Shown: in pieces, positions 15,101-30,100 of the stretch
How the letters are laid out: each line of letters opens with the position of its first letter
Numbering within the stretch: position 1 is the stretch's first letter
Translations under genes and position numbers: made by a program
The notes under the pieces: model-generated
Database searches by the model: none
Told to the model about the DNA's origin: nothing
What the model saw: only the letters and a program-made list of their open reading frames with translations
DNA from: Dicaeum eximium
Taxonomy: Eukaryota > Chordata > Aves > Passeriformes > Dicaeidae
Assembly (NCBI GenBank): GCA_013396995.1
Contig: VWZP01010489.1
Location: 497,237 to 561,236, forward strand
Length of the DNA stretch: 64,000 nt
Direction of reading: 5' to 3'

Positions 15101-18100
15101 GTTTGCTTCCATTTAGGCAAGAAATTAAAAATCCAATTACTAAAAAAAACCAAAACTACCTGCACATCCTACTGGGCGTTGATTTACTGCCAGATCCTGC
15201 TCCTGGACTGACCTGCTCAAGGCAGGTGTGTAGAAGCTTTGCCCAACCAGGATTTTCTCACACTTCCAAAGTTTCCACACCTCATGCAACCAAATAAAGG
15301 ACAATTCACAGACAGGGTAGAACTGTAATGTTATGACCCAAATGCCTACACCATTAACACTGAAATTATTGAAATTGTTGCACAGAGGTTGTGGATTCAC
15401 TATCCCTGGAAGTGTCCAAGGCCAGGTTGGATGGGGCTTGGAGCAAACTGGGATAGTGGAAGGTGTCCCATGGCAGGGAGTAGAACTGGATGAGCTTTAA
15501 GGTCCTTTCCAGTCCCAACCATTCTGGGATTTTCTGATTCTATTCAACTAAGCCCCACCTCAATGACCCATTTATTGCCAAGTGCCACAAAAATGAAGTG
15601 GCAACCTCACAGCGCTCCAGCGACATTTTTGCTAAATCACTTCCTCCAACAGAGCAGAAACGAAGGAATGTTCCCAAAAGTGAGCCAGGAACAAGTGATT
15701 TGGGAACTTACATCACTGATTTGGTCGGTGACTGCTCGCACGTGGGTGTTGACCTGCAGGTCTGGCAGGCAGATCCACTCGTGGAGCCGCGTGCGGTAAT
15801 CGACCTCGCTGATCTTCTTCTGGGCATCCTTGGCTGAGATGATGTCCACCATGTCTGGGACAATGTGCACCTTGGCTTTGGTCTTCTCATAGGCTTCTTT
15901 GTACAGACGCTGTGGGGTTAAAGCAGCGTTTTCATAAAGCTGAGGCATACATTGTTGATGGATTTGGAGGAAATCATTGCTGTTTTCATGGGATGTCAGT
16001 GGGAGAGCCATCACTTTGCCGTGACTAAAATTTACATCTGGCCTGCTCTGAAAATAATCTGCAGAACCTCAGCAAGGGAGGTAAAATGTGATTTGTTCAA
16101 GTGTCATTGTGCTGATGAGTTAAAAGGAGACAGATGATGATTTGACCCATATTACAATAAAGGTTTGGCCATGCAGGCAATGCAGTAATTGAGTTAACAC
16201 TTACATTTATGGTTGCATTTTATAATTTAGCAAACACTGCACAGTGTCAAATGCACATGGGAATGGGATGTCTGGATGCAGGCATGGGGATTCTCTGAGT
16301 GGCTGCTTCTGAGGTGAGCTTGGCTTTGTCAGGAAAACACACACCCAGAACCAACACTCACATCAATGTTGAGCTTCCCAACTCGGAGGCACCTTTCTGT
16401 GTTGGGATCATCCTCAACACCTCTGGGGAGGGTGTACAGGGCTTTGAACTTGTCGTATTCCTCACGGTATTTCACCTGAGCACAAGCAAAGAAATGCAAC
16501 AATTAACTGACTCCAGTGAGTCAGTCGTGGGTTTGGAACAAAATTCATCATCATTAAGCAAAAAATTGAGTCCAACAAGTAGAGAAAGGCTTTAAAGCGG
16601 GATTTTAGTTTTCTGTTTTGTCTTAAGTAGCAAAGAAAGCACATCATAACAATCAGGTTGTAAAACAACAGCTGACTAGAGGGTTTTAAAAATAAATAGA
16701 TGTAGAATAAGGCATTTATTTGTTGTTTCATTTAAAGAGACCTGTGTAGTGGTCTGTCTTAATTCTGTCTTCAGTAAAGCATAAGATGTTTTCTATACTT
16801 GGTAAGAATAATTTAAAGATTTTTGGTGTTTTTCTGACCTGCATGCTCATGAATCCTAGATTAGAAAAACCCTAACATTTTCAGTTTGGATTACTATAAA
16901 AACTGACTTTTTTTTTTCCCCCATGACAAGAAGCCACAAAGGGTTGTTACCCAAATGACTACCAGTGAAAAATCATTATCTACAGATACATATAACATCT
17001 CACTTTAAAAGGGAAGGAAAATTAAAGTTTAAAAAATATTTATATCTATAGTAGATGCAAGGCATGAAAGATTTAATTGTTAGAACTGATGATCTGATTA
17101 AAAAAAAAAGAATTAAATTCACTTACAATGCTTGCATTGTGCTTCAGTTCTTTGGCACGTGCCAAGGCTACAGCATCTGAGGGCAGAGCATAGCTGGTGG
17201 CCTTCACTTTATCCCAGGCCTTCTTGTAGAGATTCTGTGGGGAAATAGAAAGTTTGTGTGAGTGGAAAAATAATTCTTGTAAGTAATTATCAACAACCAA
17301 TACAAATCAAAAGCCCTTTTTCTTTTATTTAGACACCACATAGTACAGTATTGTAAAGAAAATATTAAGTGATACTTAATATCAAGTGCATGTAAAGGGG
17401 GATAAAAATCCTTTATAACTATTCATGTCTGTTCTCATACGAGGTTTTAATTTTGTTCAGGTGTAATTTTATTCAGGGAATTCATTAATCCATTTGTTTT
17501 GCCAAGACTGGCATCACAGTTTGAAAATATGGCCCTTGCCTGAAATACAACATCTCCCCCAAGCTCAAATAGTGCAGAGGGCCAGCATTGGCTTTGAGAA
17601 GCTCCTGGTATGGATGTTTATCTTCAAACAGAGTGAACAAACAAAATAGAACAAAAATTCCACACTGAAGGTCCTTAAGAGAAAAAAAAATGTGTATAAA
17701 CACTTACATCACTATAGAGATGTTTCAAACTCTGAACTCTTTCTGAATCCACTGAGTCAGTCACAGTTGTGTACTTGTCCTTGGTTTTTTGGAATTCCTC
17801 CTTGTATTTCACCTGGAAGATGGAAGCTGGGTTTAGTGAACTGTTTCAATGCTGAGAAGGACAATCCTGAGCAGAAAAGGTGGGGACTCACCTCACTGGC
17901 ATTGGCAGCACTTTGCAGAGCAGTCACATAGACAGGGGTGTCTGTAACCACACTGAAGTTCTGGAAGTTCTCCTTCCCTGCAGAGGTGTATTTTATCTAA
18001 GGACACAAAACCAACAGAACACTCATTAGTGCTGAAAATGACCTGGAAATCCCCTGCCAGCTTCCTTTAAAATCACATCTGGACAGCTGAAATCAAAGAT

Positions 18101-21100
18101 TACAGCTCTGTTAAGATCAACTCTGAAAGTGATAGGTCATAAAATAGAAATACTTAATATGCAGCCAGTATGGACTAAGAAATAATGAAATTAAAAACCA
18201 CAGCTCTCTTTGGTTTTCTCTACCTCAAATAACACAAGTGATGTCTTAACAGAAGCAATTCCAAGACTGTATTTTCACAGTTTAAACAAAAAATTTCTGA
18301 TTAACAGTAGTTACTTCATTGTGCTCTGGACTAGGCCATGTCAACCCCAGTGAATCATAAACAGAAGAAATAAACACATAAATATTTATTTATTTAAGGA
18401 GAACTTACCTGGCTCTGCAGGTCATAGGATTTCTTAGCCTGTACGATTTGTGGAGTATCCCAGACGTAACATCCAAGTCCCTTCAGCCAATTTAAGTCTT
18501 CTTTATACACAGACTACATGGAAGTGAACAGAACCTTAGGTTAGGAAGAAATTTGCCTTCTGCCAATTAAAGCAAGGAATTCTGCATGCTACTAAGCCAG
18601 GCAATTAACACACCCTCAGGTTTTATGGGGAAAGTTGGCTGGCCCAAGCTGAGACTCCACTGACTGCAGAATACCAGCACCATTCTCTCAGCTGTGGGCT
18701 GATACAACCCCAACAAACAAGGGGAATTCTTTTTCAGACCCACTGGATCCAGAAGGAGTCTGGATGCTGGCCTGGCCCCTGTGCTAATTCCAGCACTCCC
18801 AATTATAATAGATAAGGATCCCTGCAGTGATTGCTACTAAGAATCCAAAGCCACAGTTATTAATTTCATATTTAAATATTATGGAAGATACTGAGGGACA
18901 ATGATGGGAAAGGCTGCTATAATGTCAAACAAATGGGCTCAGTGAGCTCAAATAAGTTTAGAAGGGTTTGGACAATGCCCTCAGGCTCCTGGTGGGATTT
19001 TTGGGATGTGCTGTGCAGGGCCAGGAGTTGGACTGGATGACCTTGATGGGTCCCTTCCAAGCCAGGCTAACCTATGGCTCTAAATAAATGATAAACACAC
19101 ATCACTGAGGATGTCCTGGGCTTTCCTGGCGTGGATCACATCGTTCTCCTCAGGGGAGCAGCTCCACTGGTGGAAGTACGTGCGGTACTCCAGGTCACTG
19201 AGGATGTGCTGGCACTTCTTGGCCAGGACATGGTTCATCATGTCAGTTGGGATATGCACATTTTTCTTGGTGTCTTCATAGTTCTTTCTGTAGGCCAGCT
19301 GAAAAGCAAAGATTGGGGAAAAGGTGAGAGGACATAAGAGTGATTTTCTGTATGACTTTGGATTTTGGACTAAAAGGTGACAGCATAATCTGAGATGTGT
19401 TTCCTGGATTTAGTAGCTAAGCTCCCATGGGATTCAACAGGATAGAAATCTTAACTTGGATATTAATCACCCTTTATTTAAGTTCTGGAAGGACAACAAT
19501 TACCTTCACTTGCAGTTTTAACAGCTGATGAGAAAACTAACAAGTCTTCAGGATTAAAAAGCTCACGCTCCACACATGGTTTTCATCTAATTAAAGATAG
19601 AATATTTGGGCCTACTGGTTTTATGCCCTTCATGACATGTTGTATGTGCAGTGCTGACAACAGCAACACACCAAATGTGCATTTACTTTCCCAGTTCTTA
19701 AATTCCTACTTCAACTCAAAATCTACACTTTTACGTATAAAGGAAATGAATCCCACATGGTATTTTTTACTGCTCAGATCCTTAGACTGAGCAGGAAATA
19801 GAAACAGGAAAAGGCGTTTTTTTCCTTACTGTAGTATTTCTAATAGCTAATCAAATCCCTTCTCAATCTCCTAAATAATTTTAAATTCAATTATTCAACC
19901 CACATATAAAATAAGCATTCAGGAAACATAAACATGTTGAAATAATTTTTACTGATATTATTGTGGATTTATGTTAAGGTTGGACTTGATCTTGGAAGTC
20001 TTTTCCAACCTTAATGATCCTGTGATTCTACAGTTCTATTAAGCTTTGCACTATTTAGGTTTAAGTAATGAAATAGTGAATTTCAGCAGTGAAATAAATG
20101 GTGAAATAAAGCAAATGGAAAATATTCCAGACTCGTTCATTCCTTACCGCGCTTCTCATTTTCTGGAATTCCAGGGAGTGAATGACACTGGGGAAATCAC
20201 CAATATCCTTCCCAGCCAGGTAATGGCCTTTCAGCTTCTCATATATTTCCTTATATTTAAGCTGAAAAAAAATATTCATGTGGAAGTTTTAATGTTCATT
20301 CCAACAACATATTGGGGGGAAAAAAGGGAAAGAATGGGAAATCCCTCCTGACCTCACTGTTGATGTGGTTTGCATGTTTGGCTCCCACAAGTGGAACATA
20401 TTTCTCATCCAGAGTGTATCCAATGGGCTTGCTCAGTTCCCAAGCCTTCTTGTAATGTTTCTAGACCAAAAAAAGAAAAAAGCACATACAGATTTCAATG
20501 AAAAAATCAATTCTGTTTCCCATTTATACACACGTGGGATACAGAATATTTTTACAGAGTGGCTCCCAATAAATTAAATGGAGAATGTTCATTTTGAACA
20601 GTCATTCAGTGTAAGGCAAACAGGACAAGTGTTCACTTCAGGGAGCTACCTGAAAACAAATTTGAGCTGATTTCTGCTTTCTTGACTATATTTATACCAG
20701 AAGAGTAATAAAAATATTTAAAATGTAGATATGAGCTCTGGTTTAGAAGTCCAGTATAGAATTGAGATTAATAATTTTATAGATAACCAAAATTGTGAAA
20801 AATCTTCAAGAAATATTGGTGTTTATCAAAGAAATATTAGTGTCAATGGCACTTTCTAATACTTATTTTGTTAAATATTAAATATATTCACCTTCAGATT
20901 AAATTATGAAGTCCCTACTCATATGAATGAGTAATCACTTATATTTTTAAAAAATAGAGGTTTCTCATTAAAATCAGTGAGACTACTCAAAAATAACTGC
21001 TTAATAATGTAAATCATCTACATTTTTATTTCTTATTAAAAAAGTAAATATAAAATTTATCAGTAGTCTCAGAAGATATTACTGGGTGGAATTATATTTG

Positions 21101-24100
21101 CTTCTGTCACACTGTTATGACTTTCAAGCACCACACAGCTGTCCTTTGAGATCACTTCAATAAGGAAAGAAATCATCCTGATTCCAATGATCCAAATGGG
21201 AAAGCTGAAGAAAAAAGGAATTAAATAACCTTCCCAGTGCCACTACTGAGAGTAGAACAGTTCCTCAAGTCCACCCCACATTCTGCTGCTTTCAAAGGTT
21301 GATATTTATGGGATCTCACCTCACTGTGGAGCAAGGACATGTCTTTGGCATGGTGGAGAGCAGGAGTATCATCAGACCCAATGTACTGGCCTTTCTCCTG
21401 GTTAAATGTTTCTTTGTATTTTAGCTATAAAAGAAAACAAACACAGTGCTAATTCCACTGGAGAAATACATTATTCCCATTAGCCCATCTATTAGTAGTA
21501 GACATTAATTTTCTCTTGTGTCATAATGTACTAATGTTGTGTAGGACATTCCAGTCATTGTAATACACAGGCAAATGTTACTGTGTCACCTCAAAATCCA
21601 CATGGTATTCTTGAAAAATTTAAGATACTGCTCAGCAAATACAGTTTAGCAACACCAGGAATTCCATGAACTGTTCATCAAGAACAGGACTCAGTTTTCT
21701 GTAAGAAAAATCTCAGGGACATGCCATATTCTTCTACAGGAAAATGTTAAAGTATTTGGACAGCAACATTGTGCTGTTCATTCATATCACTTCTTACTAA
21801 ACTTGCTAACCCCAGGAAAGCCTGTTATTAATGAGGCGCACACACAAATATATAAGGCTAAAACTAGTCTAGTTAGCAAAAGCAATTCAAGCATCTACTA
21901 ATTCTTCTATATTAATTTTTAATTTAAACAAAAAGTACATACATCACTCTGATTGACAGAGTTCATCTTTGCCAGCACGATCTCAGGAGTGTCAACCACG
22001 CTGGTGTATTTGGAAAAGTTGTCCAGGGCTTCTTTTGTGTAGGCTCTCTGCAAAGAGGTGAAATTTTGTCTTAAACACTGTGCATGAGAAAGAAGTGCTA
22101 ATTGTGGAACTGCTGAAATATTTTCTCTTACCTTGTTTATCAGTTCTTGTGCGTTCTTAACTTTCTTATGCTCCACTGAATCGAGAGGGATCCAACCACA
22201 GCCACGAAGCCACTCCAAATCAGCTTTATAGATGTTCTAAACCAGAAAGACAATGCACAAGACAGAAATTATGGAACTCAGGATGGATTATGTGCTGTGG
22301 GCAGTATCCTTAGGCCAGAGCATGTGGAAAGGACCTGGCAGGGCTGCACCACCACTCACATCACTCTGCAGGTCATAGGCCTGCCGTGCGTGGATCACGT
22401 CGTTCTGGTCAGGCAGGCAGGTCCACTGGCGCAGGTACTGGCGATACTCAACATCACTGACCAAGTTCTGACCCTCCTTTGCTGCCACAAGTGCCACAGC
22501 ATCCGAAGGCATGTGGATTTTGGACTTGGTTTTGTTGTAGTCTGATTTGTACAGCCTGTCGTTCTGGATCTCGCCCGCGTGCTCGTACCACACCAGCTTG
22601 GGGTCATCCCTCATCTTGGCAACTCCCACGTAGTGACCTCTCTGCTTGACATACTCAGCTTTGTATTTCAGCTGATGGCAGAGGGGAGAAATACAGAGAG
22701 AATCAGCACTGGCTGTACCCACTCTGGTTTTAACCTGGGAACAGCTTCAGGTTTGTCAACACAAAGAGCAGATGAGACAGGGAGTTGTCAAATGCAGCCT
22801 TAGATTTTCAGTATATGACCAGATAAAAATCTGGTCACAAACAATAATATTACTTTGTATAAACCTTTCAGTTCAAAATATAGCATTTTCTAGTCTAATA
22901 TACTCCCAGTTTTCAATAAAAGGTATTGTTAACACAAGAGGAAAGACTTGCTAGAAAATGTTTCCTAACAAGCACATTTAGTCTCATTTTGGCAACAAAT
23001 TATTTGAGATTGTCTGAAGAGTGGATGCTTATTTAGGGTATCACATCACACTGTTTTGACAAAATGTTTATTCCAAAGAAGAGTCATGTAATAATTTCAA
23101 GATCCATTACGCAAATGTTTAAAATGTAAAGTGTGTCCTGGCCTACAAGTTTTGATAGGCCAAAAAGTGAAATCAGAGCCATATATGTTATAGTCATAGT
23201 ATCACTTCAATTATTTAATATGGAATTATAAAACATGGAAGTCCAGCTCAGCTGATTTTGAAAGGACTGTTTCTGGAGAGAAGGAATGTGGAAGGACTCT
23301 GACTGTCAAGCACTAATATCTCCAAATCCCATAATCACAAAGATGGCTGAATTATTTGGAGGACAGTGGAATTCCATGAAAAGCCTGGATGTTACCCCAG
23401 ATAGAAATCTTTTTAAGTCTGTTTGGGAATTTTCAAGGCCTTTAACATTTCAGGCTTCCAAGGAATCATCTTACTAATGAGAAAAGTCATTACCTCACTT
23501 TGGACATCACTTGAGTGCTTGGCATGGGAGATCTGCACCGAGTCAGGAGGCAGGAGGTAACCAGTGGCTTTTTCTTTCTCCCAACTTTCCTTGTATAAAT
23601 TCTGTGGGAAATAAAAGTGATGAGGAATTCAACACTGCTACAATGATAACCATTATTGTATGTATGTAATTTATATAGAAGTGTAGGGATAACAAATCCT
23701 TCCTTCAGGTTGTTACCAATAAGGCAGGTTTTCTAAAGACCTCAAAAATGTGAGTAGAAGCTGTCAAGGAGAGACCACGTACCTGATTTAGAATTCTGGC
23801 TGCCTCTCGGGCCATATCCAACTGTGGTGTATCTGTGAGAGTGTAATTTGTCTTGGCCTCATTCCATTCTTTGTGGTATTTAATCTAGGACACAGAAAGA
23901 AATGACTGCCTTGTAGGACCACCACAGAACTGGGAAAACACCATAATTTATGCACAAAATAACAAACCAACCCCTGAATTTGCAAGGCCATTAGATGAAG
24001 CACATTAAATACAGAATCACAGAAGTCAAATGTAGCCCAGACACTGAGAGCAAGCTTACATCACTGAGGATTTCAGTGCTATTCTTTGCTGTGACATAAT

Positions 24101-27100
24101 CAACTCTGTCGGCCACGGGAGTGAACGGGAGAGTTTCAGCTTTTGTGCGGTACTTCCTCTGTACAAGAAAAAGAAGAACAGATTACCCTGGAATATTTGA
24201 TGCCTAATCCAGCAATTCTGAATAGATACACAAGACAAAGAAGTTCCCACAGAGAAAAACCTCTCCATACACAATCAATGTCATGAAAATACTGCATTTG
24301 CATTTTTCATTTGAAAAAAAACCTCATTGTTTAAGGCATTTAAAATAGTTTGAGTGAAAAATACCCCCGAAGAAAATTTTAGTATTGAAAAACATTTGGT
24401 TACCTCACTCAGGAGATCTCCAGCATATTTGACATGCTTGACTCCAAGGGAATCATTTGGCAACCATCCGATTCCCCGCAGCCATTCCAAATCAGCTTTA
24501 TAAACAGCCTGGGAAAACAAAAGGGGGTCCATGCTCTTAGCTATTCTTCCCTATACAATCCAGCCAGATCCATAAATAACAGAATTTACTTCCAGTGGTT
24601 AAAAGGGGAGCAGTAATTCCATCATGAGCACTACATCTGAATTTATCACTCTTCAAGCGTGGCAATTTATAAGTCGCCTATACTTTGCAACTCTAACAAA
24701 GAGCAAGGCGAGTTTCCTAAATTCAGGAACAGATTCCCACTCCTTAGAGCTGAAGCAGGATAAGAAGAGGCAGTACAGGGCTAAGTTAAGGGGTGTTTTC
24801 AGGTGAACTTACATCACTCTGGAGGTCGTAGGCTTGCCTGGCATGAATGACATCGTTCTGGTCGGGGAGGCAGATCCACTGGTGCAGGTAGTGCCGGTAA
24901 TCGGTGTCGCTCACCAGGGCCTGCCCCTGCTTGGCTGACACAATGGACATCATGTCCACTGGCAGGTGGCACTGGGTCTTCTGCTTGGCAAAGTACTTCT
25001 TGTACTCTCGTTCACTCTGAACTTTGGCTACGTCCAGGGCAAACTGGATTTTGGAATCTCCCTTTGCGTTCGGCACTCCCACGTAGTGTCCTTTCTGCTT
25101 CTCGTGCTCCAGCTTGTATTTGTACTGGGGGAAGAGCAGAGGTCACCACTAGTAACAGCTAGCATGAAAGAGCTCTTGGAGCATGGGAGAGGCCTCTTTT
25201 GGCACTTACATCACTGGCAATCTCTCTAGAAGCCTTGGCTGTCTTGATTGGAATTGCATCTGCTCTCAAATCATAGCTCATCTTCAGCTCGTCCCAAGCT
25301 CCTTTATATTGTTTCTGAAGAGACAGATAAAACATCACACACATGCTGAATGCTCTGGCATTTGCTGTTACAGAGTTTCCAGCCATTTATTTGCTGAAAT
25401 ACCATGAAATTTTTTGAGCATTACTCCTGCTCCTAGGCATAAATGCTGCTACCTCTGAAACATGCAACACCAGTTGTGCAACCTATAAAGCACAGAAGGG
25501 TGTTTGTAAAAGTGTATAAACTATTTATATGCCTTGTATTTTCACCCATTTCAATAAAGAGTTCCCTCAGTGGGACATGATATTAATAATTTTTAAATAG
25601 CCGAATGCAAGTATTTATTTTAAAATGGCTGAATACTTTAAGGATATTCAGCAGAGGGAATGCCACAAGCCCTGTATGAGGATAGACTTCAATGAGATTC
25701 AAAGAGATTCAACACCTTATAATGATATAATCCACATACTATTTTAGAGAAAACAGAATTATAAACATACCTGGCTATAATTAACAGCATTAGCCTTGGC
25801 TAGGTTGATTTCAGGTGTGTCTGGCATGATGTGGATCATAGTCTTGTCCTTTTCCCAGGCTTCTTTGTATTTTGGCTGTTAAAACAGTCATTTAACAATA
25901 TCATCAGACTTACGGAATTTCACTTACCAATAACATAAAATCCCATAAATCTCTCCTGAATTATCATCTCTAAAGAGTAAAATGTTCAGAAAAGCATTAA
26001 ACTTAAACCACCACTGATGGGTTTTATATTTTAGCAGTGAGATTTCTCTTTAGCTTTAGTTTCTAGTGTGGAAGCAGCTTTGGAAGAGGAGGTTGGAACA
26101 TACAATGCTGATCTGTTCAGCGTTGATTTTGGCCAGAACAACATCTGGGGAATCCACAACACTGGTGTATTTCACACTGTCAATGGGGGTCCGATACACG
26201 TTGTTGCTCAGGAGATCCTGGGCATTCTTCACCCTCTTAATTTCTGGAGACTCGTTGGGCAACCAGCCAATTCCACGGAGCCACTCTAGGTCTGACTTAT
26301 ACACAGCCTGGGTGAGACGGTCAGAAAAGGAAAACATTGTTTAAAATTATTGTCTTAATTGTTTTAAGCTAGGCAAAGCAGATTATGTTTTATAAAGCTA
26401 GCTAGAGTAAGATGAATCCTTTTTATATACAGGAGATGTTCAGTGTTGTAAGTAAAATTAAATCTGGCAACAAGGTGTTAAGTAGTTCAGTTCTTAAACA
26501 ACACATTCTAAACCTTGTAAGGAGAAACAACTGAAAGGAGTTGCAGTTAATGATGAATATAAAAGCTTAGAAGAGTCTTCCTGTCCCATCCGAAACACTT
26601 GTTCCTCATTTCAACAATTTACAAGTCCTAACAAAACCCCAAGCTGCCTACCAGGAAAATTGACAAAAAACAAGGAACAGGAACCTCATGTCCAAACTTG
26701 TAACTGAAACAGTGGAAGAGGAACTGATAAGCAGCAAAGCCAAATCAGGATATCAGCTGCACTGACTCCTTCTGCTTTGCAATCAGCCACTAAAACCTCT
26801 CACTGGCTACCCCACAGAGTTTTCTTCCAATTAAATAAATTTCCAACCTGCCTCATGCAAGCAGAAGTAACAAAAGCCACCTGATTCCAAGGCAGCAAAC
26901 AACTGTTATTCCTAAATCCCATCAAAGCAAGAGAGACAATTCCTTCAGCCTCTCCAAATCACACCTGTCCAAAAGCATTATGTAACACATTATCAACTAA
27001 AGTTTTATAAAATTTAGAGATAAAACCAATGCTTTTTAAGGGTGTAAAAGAGCACATAATAGTAGTAACAAAAAAGAAAACAGTCTAAACATAAATCTGT

Positions 27101-30100
27101 TGTGACTGTATAACATTGAACAATCAGAATAAGGCCATAATATATTAAATAATAAAATCACACATCTCTGTGGGTACTCACGTCGCTCTGCAGGTCGTAG
27201 GCCTGCCGTGCGTGGATCACGTCGTTCTGGTCAGGAAGGCAGGTCCACTGGTGCAGGTACTGCCTGTAGTCAATGTCACTGACCAGGGTCTGGCACTCCT
27301 TGGCTGCCTGCATCGCCAGGGCATCCACAGGGATGTGGATCTGGGTCTTGGAATCATTGTAGGCCTTCTTGTAGAGGCGGTCGTTCTGCAGGGCCATGGC
27401 GCGTGCGGCCAACGCCAGCTTGGGGTCGTCCTTGGCACTGGGGCACCCGATGTAGTGGCCCTTCTCCTTCTCGTGGGTCTCTTTGTACTTGTACTGCAAA
27501 TGCAAAGAGAACAGAAGGTGTGTTGGTCACCTGGACACAGCCACCAGACAAAAGGCTTCCAGCTCCTCAGGCTGCCAGCCTGAGCTTCACTCAGTTCTGC
27601 TGAGGCACAAACACCACACAAAGAGAAGGCTTTACCTCACTGGCAATGTCTCTGGACGCCTTGGCTTGTTTGATGGGAATGGCATCAGCTCTTAGGTCAT
27701 AGCTTTTCACCTTGGCTTCATCCCAGGCTTTCTGATAATGTTTCTGTAAAGAAAATTAATCACCTTTGTTAAACATTGTGAAATCCTTATCTAAAAACCT
27801 ACTTGCTTGGAATGACCAGCTTGGGAGCCCCGTTTGCTTCCTGTAACTGGCACAGTTACAATAATGATCCTGGCAAGTGTCTCAACAGAAAACTCATGAC
27901 TTAAAGTAGGTGCAAGATTAAAACACAAAGAGGCAGCAGAAATATTCCTGAAGACAGACCACTATGTCTGCAGACTCCAATAACTCCCCCATGGAATGTA
28001 TTTGGCGGGTTTTGCCAAAGGGAGCAGGAGTTGTGTGGAATTGCACACTGAGCTTGGGAGTTTGGTCATGAACACACAACCTGCTGATAGGCTGAGAGGT
28101 GCTAAAAAGCCTCTGGATGTAATGTCCTCTTTACAAGCACGTTAGAAGGTGGGTTTGTACATCACCATTTACAAAAACTGGCAGAACAATTACCAGTCTT
28201 TGTTTTCTAACACTTCACAAATATTTCATATTGTTCTCTTACATTGCTGATGTTGAGAGCATTGACTTTGGACTGCAGCATGACAGGAGTGTCTGAAGGG
28301 AGGGAAATCTGGGTCTTGTCTTTATCCCAGGCCTCACGATACAGACGCTGAGGAGAAAGGAAGAACAATGGCAATTCAGTATGGTGACAAAAAAACACCA
28401 GGAGGAATTCTTCAGTAATTCCAATTTGCAGAACTTCCCAACTCGTCATTCCCACCGTAGAAATTCTACTCTCCACCAGAAAGAAAAGAAATGGCATCCC
28501 AAAGTGAGAGGTGAGCTTACATCACTGAGCTGCATTGCGTTGGTCTTGGCCAGGACAACGTCTGGGGAGTCCGTGATGCTGGTGAACTTCAGCTGCTCCG
28601 GCCGCGTGCGGTACAAGCGGTCACTGAGGAGCTCCTGGGCTTTCTTGGCCTTGACCACATCCACAGACCCTTCTGTCAGCCAGCCAATGCCTCGCAGCCA
28701 CTCCAGGTCAGCCTTGTACACGTTCTACAAACAAACCAAGGGTTACTGCCACTGCAGAGGTAACTCTTAGCCCAGAGAGCTGGAGGACTCTCAGTCCTTG
28801 GAGATGTTCGAGACCAGTCTGGATGAGGCTCTGAATAACCAGGTTTAGTGGAAGGTGACCCTTGCCTATGGGACAGTAGCAATAGGAACTTATTCCCATA
28901 GCCAAGGGACACCTATGGGAATAAGATGATCTTTTTTCCAGCCCAATCCATTTTGGGATTCTGTAGTTTTAACTCTAAGTGCAAGAAGGTTTTTTAGAAG
29001 CCTTTCCCCAACTTCATCTCATACTCTTTACACAACAAGCAGCCAGAGACTCTGTGTTGTATCAAGTCATTTCTGGACACAACATAGAAACAATGATACT
29101 TTTAAGACACTGCCTTCAAACCAGGGGCAAAATCTGCAAATAATCTGCAAGCAAACATTCTAGAGCAGATCAAGAAAACATGTCCTCCTTATGAACTGCC
29201 CCAAATATTTCTGGCATATAGCTGAAATCCTTTGGAAAGGATAAAATAAATATACCAGGACTGACTGCAGGCTCATGAATGTGCATTTGGAAGTATATTT
29301 GCCAGTCACTAACCAACAGAGCCTCACACAGCTGCCCTAAAGCTTTCCTACAGTGATTGTCACTCACGTCGCTCTGCAGGTCGTAGGCCTGCCGTGCGTG
29401 GATCACGTCGTTCTGGTCAGGAAGGCAGGTCCACTGGTGCAGGTACTGCCTGTAGTCAATGTCACTGACCAGGGTCTGGCACTCCTTGGCTGCCTGCATC
29501 GCCAGGGCATCCACAGGGATGTGGATCTGGGTCTTGGAATCATTGTAGGCCTTCTTGTAGAGGCGGTCGTTCTGCAGGGCCATGGCGCGTGCGGCCAACG
29601 CCAGCTTGGGGTCGTCCTTGGCACTGGGGCACCCGATGTAGTGGCCCTTCTCCTTCTCGTGGGTCTCTTTGTACTTGTACTGCAAATGCAAAGAGAAGTG
29701 AATCTGGGATGACTGTCTCGTAATTTCCTATTGCTACTGATCACAAAAATACATATCCTTGTTTTTAAGGTAACTGAAAATAAATGTAAAGGAAGAACAT
29801 ACGTCACTCGCAATATCTCTTGATGCTTTTGCGGTTTTGATTGGAATTGCATCAGCTCTCATGTCATATCCCTTCTTTTTGGCCTCTTCCCAGGCTTGTA
29901 CATAAAGTTTCTACACAAAAGAAGACAGAAAATGGCTTATCAATATTCTGAAAGATGGGATTTTTTACATTTCATAATTGTCTGTCAAAATTTTCATGAT
30001 TGCGTGTTTTAAAACACCTTTATGATTAAAGAAATGCTGACTTAACTCTGAATTTCCACTAGTTCAGTAAATGTTTAAATGTCCTTACATGGCTAACGTT

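Noticed and set aside
27170..29712. Long plus-strand open frames rich in V, L and H over the triple-module exons (137 and 119 codons, and similar ones across 31-48 kb)
   Set aside because: They are exact antisense shadows of NEB exons. Their repetition follows the exon repetition, and their stops fall in introns.
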